Assembly (NCBI GenBank): GCA_024233005.1
Contig: JACKQE010000010.1
Span: forward strand, 148,540 to 212,539
From: Akkermansiaceae bacterium
Lineage (GTDB): Bacteria > Verrucomicrobiota > Verrucomicrobiia > Verrucomicrobiales > DEV007
Length of the DNA stretch: 64,000 nt
Direction of reading: 5' to 3'
Part shown: positions 1 through 8,313 of the stretch, piece by piece
How positions within the stretch are numbered: the stretch's first letter is position 1
Layout of the letters: every line of letters begins with the position of its first letter
Notes under the pieces: model-generated
Database searches by the model: none
What the model was told of the DNA's origin: nothing
What the model saw: only the letters and a program-made list of their open reading frames with translations
Position numbers and translations under genes: made by a program

Positions 1-994
1 GGGCTTGGATTTCTTTCGCACAAATTCCTTGGACGATACGGCCAAAGCATTCGCAGGCCACACGGTCCATTTTAAGTGGGAAGTAATTGATTTTGATGGC
101 GGCCTCACCTGACTGGATTTGATCCCAATGTTTGCCCGCCAGATGAAGGAAGTAATTGATGCGACCAGTGAACGGAAGCCCCGGCGTGTGGACTTGGAGT
201 TGCTCGCGGAATTGCTCCCAGAATAGGAGACACTTCTCCGTGGGGGCCGGATCGCAGCTCTCGAACCATTCGAACAGCCGGGTGAATTCAGTCGCGTAGT
301 CCACCGTCAAACCTGCCCCGATGGAATTCCCCTCGGGCCAAATGGTGGCGCGATCTCCCCAATATCGGGGCTCTGGGGCCTGCAGATAGGTCCCGTGACA
401 GGAGTCGACATATTCTGTCAGCATTTCCTTCACCGTCACGCCTTCCCGGCCCATGTTGACGCGGCGGAAGGATTCAAGAAATTCCCGACCCTGGTCACCG
501 CCGGACTCGATGGCATGGCGGAAGACCTGCCGGAAGACCTGGGATTGGGCCGCATCGGCTTGGTGCTCATCGAGAATGTCGAAACCGCCAGGCAGTCCGA
601 ATTCCGCCGGAAATCCCCTGAGAATGGCGGCAAAGAGGCTGTCGAGAGTCCCCAGAAAAAGCCGGGGCATTCGTTGCACAAACACTTTGAGGAGCTGCCG
701 GTAATCCGACGCTTTCAGTCCGTGCAGCGCCTCATGGAGAGGATCCCCTTCCGGAGGGCACAGGCCGGCGGCATCCTTGTCGCTGGTGGCTCCGCGGGCC
801 AACTTCCGCAGGATGGACTCGAAGAACTCTCCGGCTGCTTTGCGGGTGAACGTGAGGGCTATGATCCTCTCCGGTTTTGGCTCGAGCCCGCGTTTCCAGT
901 CCAACGCCATCAACGCGATGTAGCGGTGCGTCAGCTGGTAGGTCTTTCCCGAACCCGCGGAAGCGAGAATCATTTCATGAATGAGCGGCGTCAT
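1..994 (-). CDS. addA: AddA/UvrD-type superfamily 1 helicase-nuclease, N-terminal part (cut by window edge)
   Basis: The minus frame from the ATG at 994 is open to the window edge, giving about 331 residues with no stop. Residues 11-18 read ASAGSGKT, the Walker A motif of UvrD-like helicases, followed by an IALTFTRKAAGEF stretch typical of helicase motif Ia. The start overlaps the stop of the AddB-like gene in an ATGA arrangement, so the two are translationally coupled. In the AddAB family this subunit is the 3'-5' helicase and nuclease that resects double-strand breaks for RecA loading. The C-terminal nuclease domain lies outside the window, so assignment to AddA rather than another UvrD-like helicase rests on the partner gene. 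Confidence 0.85.
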   Translation of the reverse strand, partial: MTPLIHEMILASAGSGKTYQLTHRYIALMALDWKRGLEPKPERIIALTFTRKAAGEFFESILRKLARGATSDKDAAGLCPPEGDPLHEALHGLKASDYRQLLKVFVQRMPRLFLGTLDSLFAAILRGFPAEFGLPGGFDILDEHQADAAQSQVFRQVFRHAIESGGDQGREFLESFRRVNMGREGVTVKEMLTEYVDSCHGTYLQAPEPRYWGDRATIWPEGNSIGAGLTVDYATEFTRLFEWFESCDPAPTEKCLLFWEQFREQLQVHTPGLPFTGRINYFLHLAGKHWDQIQSGEAAIKINYFPLKMDRVACECFGRIVQGICAKEIQA

Positions 995-3900
995 GGGGTG
1001 GCGGGGAGCAGATGACAGGGATTCACCGCTTCGAGGGCATTGGAAAAAAACACTTCCCTGAAGTCATCATATTTCAGATAGAGGGACGGTGGCCAGAATT
1101 GGCGGGCCAGAATGGCGGCAACAACCCCTTCCGCGCAGGTTAGTGCTTCGTTGAGGCGTTCCGCATCGAGATCATCCCAGAGGTCGAGCTTCACGCCGGC
1201 CTTGGATTCACCCAGAAGTCCGTATCCTCCCGAAATCTGCCTCCCGGGATGGCGTTGTTGCCAGGCGAGCACATAAAGTGGAATCTGGAGATCGGTCCAG
1301 CGTCCAGGCCGATTTCCTTTCAAGGCGGTGGTTCGGGCCCATTCCGGCACGTGGGCGCCTTCCCGGATGGAGCCGATGTGGTTTTCTCTGACGGCGGTTT
1401 TGCCGGTCTTGAAATCGAGCACCCGGAGGTCGCCACTCCGGTGTTCTTCGATCCGGTCGATTCGGCCATGGACCGGCAGACCGCCGATCCTCCAGGGTTG
1501 GTCATCCGAACCAAGGGGACACTCCACCTCCAGTATGCGCCATCCTTGGCGTCGGTTGTCGGCCTCACAGGCCGCCCACCAGCGAAGGCGCTGCCGTGCG
1601 GACTCCCGTTGCACGAGCAATGGAGCGGTGAGCCGCCGGCCATAGATTGCGGTGACCTGGCTGTCCAAGGTCTCCAGCAGGCACTCGGCGATCGAAGCCT
1701 CGTCCTCGCAATCTCGCATCTCCAGATTCGTTCCGTAGGTCTCCAGGGCGTGGTGGATGAGGTTGCCAAATTGCAACCCATCCAATTCGTCCTTTGAGTC
1801 CTGGGGCTTGTTCATCCCGAGCCCCTTTTTCAGATAAAACTGCAAGGGGCAGGCCAGGTAGTCGCGGAAGGCGGTGACCTGGATGCTTTGGAAGATGCGG
1901 AGATCTGGGTCCGGCGCGGGAGGAGTGAGTTGCCAGGTCCGCGTCCACGGGGGAGGCAGTTGTGCCGCGGGGGGATCCTGAAACAAGGCGGAGACCCGCG
2001 AGGGAAGTTCGGTCTCGGGGCAGGCCAGGAGGAGGCGGGAAGGCCGCAAGGGATCCCCCGCAGAGCTGGTCCGGCCAAAGATGAGGTCGACTCTACCGGA
2101 CTTTTTCCGCGAAGCCATCAGACCGGTCAGCAGAAAGGCGTCGCGGGCTCCCCGGGTGTCGTTATGGCGCAGACCGAGGAATTTCCTCGCGGAATCCGGC
2201 AGAAAGGCATGCCCGTAAATGCTTTCCGGCACGAGGCCTTCGTTCATGCCAGTGATGATGAGATGAGGGGCATCCTCCCAGGACAGTTCCAGCCATCCGA
2301 GGAGATCGATGTCTTCAGCCCGGCGATCGGGCACCCAGGCTTCGCGATCAAGGAGATGAAGCAGGAGGTCGAGTTCGTCGGCTGCTTCAATGAGCGGCCG
2401 CAAGGGTTCGAAAGCCGGAACATTGAGCGACTCCAGCGCGCCGGTGAACAGTCCCAACACATCCGCAAATTCTTCATCGGCGGCATTGGTGGAGTCAAGC
2501 AGGCGGTCCCCGAACAACATTGCCAGAAATTCAGGCAATCCTTCGACCAAGGGTTTGCGGCGGAGGAGACGGCATTGCCGGTCGAGCCAATCCAAAGTAA
2601 GGTGGAGAGCCTTGGCTGTTTCCGGCGCGTCGGCGCGTCGGCCACGCGGCGTTCTCCCGGCGAACTCGAGAGCCTCGCCCAGGCTGCCCGGCAGGTGTTC
2701 CTGGGCCAGTTTGTCTAGGCTGACCAGGATTCCGGTGAGGGACGGGCGCTGTCCGGTCTGCGCTTCCACCTGAGAGGCGGCAGCGGCGATCACCTCCGGG
2801 CAATGGAGAAGCGAGACTGCCGCTTCGAATGAATCCACCGCGATCAATTGTCCCAAACGGCGGAGCAAATAGGTCAGCCAATGGGATTTGAGTGATTTTC
2901 CGGCCGGGTCGAAGGCGTTCAGTTGGAGATCGAGCAACGCTTCGGAAAAAGGTTTGATGGTCTCGGGATCAGGAATGCCAACCGCCACCATGCGGGGAGC
3001 CTGATTTCCATACGGTTTCATCCAGGTGATCGCAAGATTGGCCTGTTCCTGAGGATTGGCCGCAAGATGAATGCTCTTGAGATCGATGGGAATTTCTCGG
3101 TTCAGCCACTCTGTCGTGAGTGGCCGGCCCCACCCATCAAAGAGGGGGGCGAGTGATTCCGGTGCCTGGATCAGAATGTCGCAACGCATGCCTTGGGCGA
3201 TGAGTTGCTCCAGAGCGGTGACCATGCAGGGAATGGGATCAGAAAGGCCGGCCAGGACGATCCTGCTCGTGCCGGGCAACTCCGGTGGGGCTTTGACCAG
3301 GGACCGTCTCAGCTCCTGGGGATCGTCGAGGCCGCAGGCCCGGAGCCGTCGCTGCAGTTCCTGTTCCAAGCGTGCGAGTTCCCTCCAACGGTCGGCTTCC
3401 AACCCTGCTCCCGCCAGGAGCGGCAGGGCCGAGGCAAAGGTGTGACCTCCTTCCCCCAGCAGGGAACGGGCGCGATTGAGTTCGTCCGCGGTCCGGAGTG
3501 CCCAATCCGCATTCCTCTCCACCGGATCGACGGGAAACACTTCACGGTAATGACTCAAATCCACCTCAAGGAGTGCGCTCATCAGAACCGCGCACATTTC
3601 CGCTGGAGAGGCTGGACGCTTTCCCTCGAGGCGTTCCGGATTCACGAGAAAGTCCGGAGTCACCACCCGGGGAGGCAGGACGGCGGTGTTGAGTTCCGCC
3701 GCATGGATTGCCAACGATTCCCGGAGACGTCTCCCCGCATGCTTGGTTGGAACGATGATGAGCAGCCCGCTCAGATCGACCGGGCCGGTGCCTGGCAAAG
3801 CGCCTGAGCAGAGAAAGCGGCTGACGGTGGCGAGGAGCGGTTCCTCCCAGCCGAGAAACAGGCGTCGGGAAGATCCTGCGGTGGAAGCGTTGGTTTCCGG

Positions 3901-4002
3901 AGGCCCCTCCGGGCGTTTGGTGGGCTCGACGGATTCACTCAAAAGTCCCAGTTCAAGTTGGGAGTCATCAGACGGTTGAGACTTTCGGTGGCGTGGGGGC
4001 AT
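991..4002 (-). CDS. addB: AddB-like PD-(D/E)XK nuclease/inactivated helicase subunit
   Basis: This 1003-residue protein has an N-terminal degenerate helicase region (IVPTKHAGRRL near residue 85) and a C-terminal PD-(D/E)XK nuclease domain with DFKTGK at about residues 863-868, followed by a QIPLY motif near 906. A YLACPLQFYL segment precedes the nuclease domain, as in AddB and RecB-family nucleases. The usual later CxxC-type cluster cysteines of AddB are not visible: only isolated cysteines follow the DFKTGK motif, so an iron-sulfur staple is doubtful. It lies directly upstream of the AddA-like helicase with a 4-bp overlap and 29 bp downstream of the GcvH-like gene. Role: double-strand break processing in the cytoplasm. 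RexB-like or archaeal-type RecB nucleases are alternative names. Confidence 0.85.
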   Translation of the reverse strand: MPPRHRKSQPSDDSQLELGLLSESVEPTKRPEGPPETNASTAGSSRRLFLGWEEPLLATVSRFLCSGALPGTGPVDLSGLLIIVPTKHAGRRLRESLAIHAAELNTAVLPPRVVTPDFLVNPERLEGKRPASPAEMCAVLMSALLEVDLSHYREVFPVDPVERNADWALRTADELNRARSLLGEGGHTFASALPLLAGAGLEADRWRELARLEQELQRRLRACGLDDPQELRRSLVKAPPELPGTSRIVLAGLSDPIPCMVTALEQLIAQGMRCDILIQAPESLAPLFDGWGRPLTTEWLNREIPIDLKSIHLAANPQEQANLAITWMKPYGNQAPRMVAVGIPDPETIKPFSEALLDLQLNAFDPAGKSLKSHWLTYLLRRLGQLIAVDSFEAAVSLLHCPEVIAAAASQVEAQTGQRPSLTGILVSLDKLAQEHLPGSLGEALEFAGRTPRGRRADAPETAKALHLTLDWLDRQCRLLRRKPLVEGLPEFLAMLFGDRLLDSTNAADEEFADVLGLFTGALESLNVPAFEPLRPLIEAADELDLLLHLLDREAWVPDRRAEDIDLLGWLELSWEDAPHLIITGMNEGLVPESIYGHAFLPDSARKFLGLRHNDTRGARDAFLLTGLMASRKKSGRVDLIFGRTSSAGDPLRPSRLLLACPETELPSRVSALFQDPPAAQLPPPWTRTWQLTPPAPDPDLRIFQSIQVTAFRDYLACPLQFYLKKGLGMNKPQDSKDELDGLQFGNLIHHALETYGTNLEMRDCEDEASIAECLLETLDSQVTAIYGRRLTAPLLVQRESARQRLRWWAACEADNRRQGWRILEVECPLGSDDQPWRIGGLPVHGRIDRIEEHRSGDLRVLDFKTGKTAVRENHIGSIREGAHVPEWARTTALKGNRPGRWTDLQIPLYVLAWQQRHPGRQISGGYGLLGESKAGVKLDLWDDLDAERLNEALTCAEGVVAAILARQFWPPSLYLKYDDFREVFFSNALEAVNPCHLLPATP

Positions 4003-4031
4003 GGTTTGGGCTTGGCAGGGGAGGAGACTGG

Positions 4032-4526
4032 TTACGGATCTTCGCCATGGGTGTCGGACGCGTACTGCGGATCCTCCTGCATCCGGGTGATGATGGCATC
4101 AAGATGGGCAATGTAGCCGTGAACATCCAGATGATCCTCCTCCGGAACTCCCTGCACGGCGTAGAGCCAGCCGTCCACATAGGTCGAGGAACGAACAATG
4201 CAGGCATCCACATCGAGCGCGTCATTTTTCCCGGCAAAGGTCCCCTCCAGCACGCAGAAAACATCGCTGGCGGCTTTGAACCCCTCGACATAGCCGATGC
4301 GTTGCCCCGGATTGACCGGACTTCCGACCGCGACGTCAAACTGCGCTTCCACCAATTCCCCAAGCATGCGAGTGGCGAACTTGGTGAATCCGACCCGCCA
4401 GAAATCCTCCAGCCCCGGGTTTTCCAATGTGCCGGGGGGCGCCATCCAATAGTGCGAGCGGGAATAGCGGTAGGAGGAGGGAAAGGATGCGGAGAAGCGG
4501 GCGTGTTTGAAGCGGACAAATTCCAT
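4032..4526 (-). CDS. GcvH-like lipoyl-domain protein (stand-alone)
   Basis: The 164-residue product aligns by eye with the H protein of the glycine cleavage system. It has an SRSHYWM segment matching the usual SxEHEW start of the fold, then VGFTKFATRMLGEL, then EGFKAASDVF with the lipoyl-acceptor lysine at residue 84, and a late VDGWLY motif. It is longer than typical H proteins (about 125-130 residues) and carries an insertion between the first strands. No gcvT, gcvP or lipoate ligase gene is nearby; the gene sits 29 bp upstream of addB in the same direction. A role outside glycine cleavage, such as the lipoate-binding GcvH-like proteins of sulfur metabolism or a lipoyl relay, is possible, but nothing here decides it. 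Confidence 0.7.
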   Translation of the reverse strand: MEFVRFKHARFSASFPSSYRYSRSHYWMAPPGTLENPGLEDFWRVGFTKFATRMLGELVEAQFDVAVGSPVNPGQRIGYVEGFKAASDVFCVLEGTFAGKNDALDVDACIVRSSTYVDGWLYAVQGVPEEDHLDVHGYIAHLDAIITRMQEDPQYASDTHGEDP

Positions 4527-4703
4527 GGGAATACGGGGACGGTCTCATAGAACCTGCTTTCCCGCTCCGAGCCAAGGGGATTTTTGGAGCGATTCGGAAG
4601 GTTCACCTGATTTTGCAGGGAAGCATAGGCATGGGAGGCGGCCAGGAAAGGATCCTGCCTCTGCCGGTCGCTGGAAATTCTGCCCAGTCCGCGATTCCGC
4701 AGA

Positions 4704-4733
4704 TTGACGGAAAGGGTGTCAGGGCGGCACCAT
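4704..4733 (+). promoter_or_regulatory. Possible promoter with leaderless geometry for the SGNH hydrolase gene
   Basis: TTGACG at 4704-4709 is a good -35 match. After 18 bp, CACCAT at 4728-4733 is a weak -10 match (3 of 6). It is followed by 6 bases and the ATG at 4740, so a transcript would start at or near the start codon. Only the -35 is convincing on its own; the spacing repeats at other genes in the window. Confidence 0.3.
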
Positions 4734-4739
4734 TCGGGC

Positions 4740-5891
4740 ATGCGATCTTTTTTCACAAGTTTCCTGGCCTTGTTGGGCTTTTGTCCGGCGCTGTCTCTTT
4801 TCGCGCAGGCGCCCGTTCCCTCCGCAGCCAGGCTGACGCTCCCTCCCCAAGTGTTTGCTGTCGAGGGAGCACCGATGAAAATCGATCTGCGCAATACCGT
4901 GCTGGCTGCTCCGGAACGTATCGGGGGCTTGGAATTTGAAGTGATCTGTCCGGTCGGTGCTGTCACAGGACAGCAGTGGAAACTGACCGCCACTTCCGCA
5001 GAAGTGGGCACGCATTCGCTGCAGATTTCGGTCAAGGATGCTGCGGGACATCTGCTCGGCAAGGAAAGGACGACGCTCCGGATTTCCCCGGCGGATTCCG
5101 GAAAGGGGGGGAACGCGGCACTTTTGATCCTGGGTGACAGCCTGACTCACGCTTCCCTTTACCCCAACGAACTGGCACGCTTGCTCTCCGGGGAGGGCAA
5201 TCCCACATGGCGCATGCTGGGGACGCATCATCCCGCCGGGGCCGCGGAAGGAGTCTTTCACGAAGGCTATGGTGGTTGGACTTGGAATCGCTTTCAAACC
5301 CTCTTCGATCCCAAGGCACCCGAGCCCGGTAAAGTCACCAGCAGTCCTTTTTTGTTCCCGCCCTCCAACGCTGGTGCGGCTCCGGTGTTGGATCTGCCAC
5401 GCTATTTCAAGGAGCGCTGCGCGGGCCAATTGCCGGACTACCTCATCATCATGCTGGGAATCAACGACTGTTTCCGGGCCAATCCTGATGACCTTGCCTC
5501 CATCGATTCGACCGTGGATGCGATGCTGAAAGAGGCGGAGACCCTGCTGGCGAAATTCAAGGCCGCGGCCCCCCAGGCGGACATCGGGCTTTGTCTGACC
5601 ACGCCCGGAAACGACCGTGACGGAGCCTTCGTGGCCAATTATCAGGACAAATACACCCGCTGGGGATGGCGACGCATTCAGCACCGCCTCGTGGAACGCC
5701 AGATCCAAGCTTTCCGAGGACGAGAAAAGGACCGGATGTTCATCATTCCAACGGAACTGAATCTCGATTGCACCGCCGGCTATCCTGAGAACAACGGCGT
5801 CCACCCGAATGCGACGGGATACGCGGAAATCGGTTCCTCGATTTATGCCTGGCTGAAAAGCCGTTTTGCCCTGCGCTCCGCGGGGCGATGA
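4740..5891 (+). CDS. Secreted SGNH/GDSL-family hydrolase
   Basis: The chosen ATG at 4740 opens with a clear signal peptide (MRSFFTSFLALLG, cleavage near LFA-QA); an in-frame ATG at 4704 would put 12 charged residues ahead of it. The 383-residue protein has an N-terminal beta-rich region (about residues 25-120) and then an SGNH hydrolase domain: LILGDSLTH with nucleophile Ser134, a MLGIND block with the catalytic Asn, and GVHPNATGY with the catalytic His near the C-terminus. Enzymes of this family cleave acyl or acetyl esters, often on carbohydrates. The gene stands alone, convergent with hflC 43 bp away. The substrate is unknown; a carbohydrate esterase acting with the nearby sulfatases is an inference. 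Confidence 0.8.
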   Translation: MRSFFTSFLALLGFCPALSLFAQAPVPSAARLTLPPQVFAVEGAPMKIDLRNTVLAAPERIGGLEFEVICPVGAVTGQQWKLTATSAEVGTHSLQISVKDAAGHLLGKERTTLRISPADSGKGGNAALLILGDSLTHASLYPNELARLLSGEGNPTWRMLGTHHPAGAAEGVFHEGYGGWTWNRFQTLFDPKAPEPGKVTSSPFLFPPSNAGAAPVLDLPRYFKERCAGQLPDYLIIMLGINDCFRANPDDLASIDSTVDAMLKEAETLLAKFKAAAPQADIGLCLTTPGNDRDGAFVANYQDKYTRWGWRRIQHRLVERQIQAFRGREKDRMFIIPTELNLDCTAGYPENNGVHPNATGYAEIGSSIYAWLKSRFALRSAGR

Positions 5892-5934
5892 AATCCCGGT
5901 GGGGGGTGTGGAATCTCAGGCGACCTTCTGAAAC

Positions 5935-7068
5935 TTACGGCACGGGGGCGGCTTCCGCTGTTCCTGGCGGGACAGAAGCCGGAGTCGGTTTGGGGGGAGG
6001 GGAAGGAGCCACGGCGGGAGCGCTTGAGACGGGTTTGGGAACAGGGGTGACCGCCGGCGGAGCCGGACGCAGGGCCGGAGCGGCTCCGACCGCCGCCGCG
6101 TCTGGTCGGACCACTCCCGATTCGTCTTTCAAGTAACGGAAAAGCTCGCTGTCGGTGGTCAGAATGAGAGTGCTTTTCTCTCCGAGGATCGCCTTGTAGG
6201 TGTCCATGGTTTTGACGAAGGCATACAGTTCCTGGGCGGCGGGACTAGCGTTGTAAGCTTTGGCGTAAATTTCCGTGGCTTTGGCGTCGGCTTCCCCCTG
6301 CACTTCCTGGACCTTTTTGTAAGCTTCGGATTCAATCCGGAAGAGTTCCTTGTCGCGGCTGCCGAGAATCTTGGCGGCTTCCCCGGCACCTTCGGACCGG
6401 TAGCGGTCGGCGATTTGTTCCCGTTCGCTGACCATCCGTGAGTAAATCTGGGCACTGACCCGGCTGGTGTAGTTGAGGCGTTTGAAGCGGAAATCGAGCA
6501 ACTCGATTCCCAACTCCTTGATTTTGGGGGCGGCGACCTGAACGACCATCTGTTCGATGGCCGGGCGCCCCAGTTTGACTTCGGTTTTGTTTCCGGCCAT
6601 GGTTCCGGCGAGGGCCAGCTCCGGATTGCCGGGGAGAACTCCCTTGGTGGTGCGAACCAGTTCGATGAGTTCGTGACGCGCCACAACGGAGCGGGTTTCG
6701 CCTCCGATCAAGTCGTTGAGCCGACTTTGGGCCGTCCGCTCATCCCGCAAGCTCGTGAAGTAGGCCTTGGGATCAGATATTCGCCAACGGGCGAAGGCAT
6801 CCACCACCAAATACACTTTCTCCTTGGTGGCCATTTCCGTGGAAGGGCCATCCCACTCGAGAATGCGTTTTTCAAACACATTGGCCTGCTGGATGAACGG
6901 CATCTTGAAGTGCAGGCCGGGCTCGGTGATGGGCTCCCCGATGATCTTGCCAAACTGGGTCAGGATGACCTGTTCGGATTCGGACACTGAGTAGAGGGAC
7001 GTCGCGATGAAGCCACCGAGAATGAGGGCCGCGACGATGAGGACGGAACGTTTTGGAGACATGGGCAA
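5935..7068 (-). CDS. hflC: HflC, SPFH-domain membrane protease modulator
   Basis: The 377-residue protein begins with an N-terminal membrane anchor (VLIVAALILGGFIATSLYSV) followed by an SPFH/band 7 domain (VILTQFGKIIG through the coiled region near AAKILGSRDKELF). The family normally partners HflK in a large periplasm-facing cage around the FtsH protease. It lies 15 bp downstream of hflK in the usual hflK-hflC order. The last 60 or so residues are an unusual Pro/Ala-rich low-complexity tail absent from the E. coli type. No ftsH gene lies in the window. Confidence 0.9.
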   Translation of the reverse strand: MPMSPKRSVLIVAALILGGFIATSLYSVSESEQVILTQFGKIIGEPITEPGLHFKMPFIQQANVFEKRILEWDGPSTEMATKEKVYLVVDAFARWRISDPKAYFTSLRDERTAQSRLNDLIGGETRSVVARHELIELVRTTKGVLPGNPELALAGTMAGNKTEVKLGRPAIEQMVVQVAAPKIKELGIELLDFRFKRLNYTSRVSAQIYSRMVSEREQIADRYRSEGAGEAAKILGSRDKELFRIESEAYKKVQEVQGEADAKATEIYAKAYNASPAAQELYAFVKTMDTYKAILGEKSTLILTTDSELFRYLKDESGVVRPDAAAVGAAPALRPAPPAVTPVPKPVSSAPAVAPSPPPKPTPASVPPGTAEAAPVP

Positions 7069-7083
7069 AATGAGGTGGAAGAA

Positions 7084-8058
7084 TTACTTTCCGTTTGGCA
7101 ACTGGAGCATGGGCAGGAAATTGCGAGCGTCTTCATCAATGATGACGGTCTTGTCGAGCCCGGGGATAACTTCCTGCACCGTCTCAAGGAAAATGCGGCG
7201 TCGGGTCACTTCCGGAGCTTTTTCGTATTCCTTGAGCAGCGCGGTGAATCGGGATCCGTCGCCTTCGGCTTCGTTGACGCGCTTCAAGGCATAGCCTTCG
7301 GCGGCGCTGATTTTTTGTTCGGCTTCCCCGGCGGCCTTCGGAATCACCTTGTTGTAGTCACCGTTGGCCTGGTTGATCATCTGCTCGCGTTCCTGCTGCG
7401 CCCGGTTCACTTCATCGAAACTATCCTGAACCGGTTTGGGAGGATTGACGTTTTTCAATTGGACGGTATCGATCCGAAGGCCCAGATCTAGAGTCGTGAC
7501 GACATCGCGGAGTCGCGCACCGACTTCGGTTTCAATATCCTGTCGCCCCGTGGTCAGCACGGCGTCCACAGTGCGGTCCCCAACGACCTCCCGCACGGCC
7601 GCCTCACTGAGGTCGCGCAGGGTGACTTCGGGATTCCGGACGTGGAAAAGATACGTTTTGGAATTGTCAATGTGGTATTGGACAATCCATTCGACTTCGG
7701 CCGCACTGAGATCTCCGGTGACCATGTTTTTCTCGGCTTCGGGATCCTCCGGTGGTTGGAAGGGGTTGGTGTTGTCGTATGTTTGGAAGCCGAATTCCAG
7801 TTTCAACTGCCGTTGCACGGGAACGATGGTGACCATGTCCACTCCGAACGGGATCTTGAAACGGAGCCCGGGCATCTGGGTGTCAATGTGTTTGCCAAAG
7901 CGCTGCAAGACCGCCTCCGAGTCCGCCGGCACGGAGTAAACTCCGGTCGCGATGAAAATAATGAGGAGTAGTCCCGCCACAATGAGCGGGAGACGACCCA
8001 ACAGGGAGCGCGCTCCTGAGGAGACGTCAATGACAGTACGTTTTGGATTGGTGGCCAC
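7084..8058 (-). CDS. hflK: HflK, SPFH-domain membrane protease modulator
   Basis: The 324-residue product has one N-terminal transmembrane segment (LPLIVAGLLLIIFIATGVYSV) and an SPFH domain starting at ADSEAVLQRFGKH, followed by a helical region rich in Glu and Ala (AAGEAEQKISAAEG). HflK and HflC together form a membrane ring that restrains FtsH. Translation appears to begin at a GTG (8058); the upstream ATGs are out of frame. The Gly-rich N-terminal extension of enterobacterial HflK is missing. It is first in a two-gene unit with hflC and is divergent from the sulfatase gene. Confidence 0.9.
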   Translation of the reverse strand: MATNPKRTVIDVSSGARSLLGRLPLIVAGLLLIIFIATGVYSVPADSEAVLQRFGKHIDTQMPGLRFKIPFGVDMVTIVPVQRQLKLEFGFQTYDNTNPFQPPEDPEAEKNMVTGDLSAAEVEWIVQYHIDNSKTYLFHVRNPEVTLRDLSEAAVREVVGDRTVDAVLTTGRQDIETEVGARLRDVVTTLDLGLRIDTVQLKNVNPPKPVQDSFDEVNRAQQEREQMINQANGDYNKVIPKAAGEAEQKISAAEGYALKRVNEAEGDGSRFTALLKEYEKAPEVTRRRIFLETVQEVIPGLDKTVIIDEDARNFLPMLQLPNGK

Positions 8059-8277
8059 GAGCGGGTGGAGAAAGGTTGAACTTCCATACGATGGTGGTCT
8101 TTCCCGTCATGACAAGGTTCTTTTTGGAAGTTCCGTCGGTAGACCGCCCGATTCGTTGGATACCGCGGGCAATTCTCGGATGTTCCGGTAAACCATCCCC
8201 TCCCGGATTGGCCTTCCAGAGCTCCCGGGATCCGCCTCGGGGGCGCATATCCGGGCCGTTTTCGACAGGCAATTTCT

Positions 8278-8307
8278 TTGGACAAGATCCGCCGCCAACG
8301 GGATAAT
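8278..8307 (+). promoter_or_regulatory. Promoter positioned for a leaderless sulfatase transcript
   Basis: TTGGAC at 8278-8283 and GATAAT at 8302-8307 are separated by 18 bp and resemble a sigma-70 promoter (4 of 6 and 5 of 6 matches). Only 6 bases separate the -10 box from the ATG at 8314, which places the expected transcription start at or beside the start codon and leaves no room for a ribosome binding site. Confidence 0.55.
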
Positions 8308-8313
8308 GCCCCC

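Noticed and set aside
3968..5062. 364-codon minus-strand ORF spanning the GcvH-like gene and the SGNH hydrolase
   Set aside because: It crosses a real gene boundary and has low-complexity Ser/Pro/Arg composition; the overlapping GcvH and SGNH frames are recognisable.
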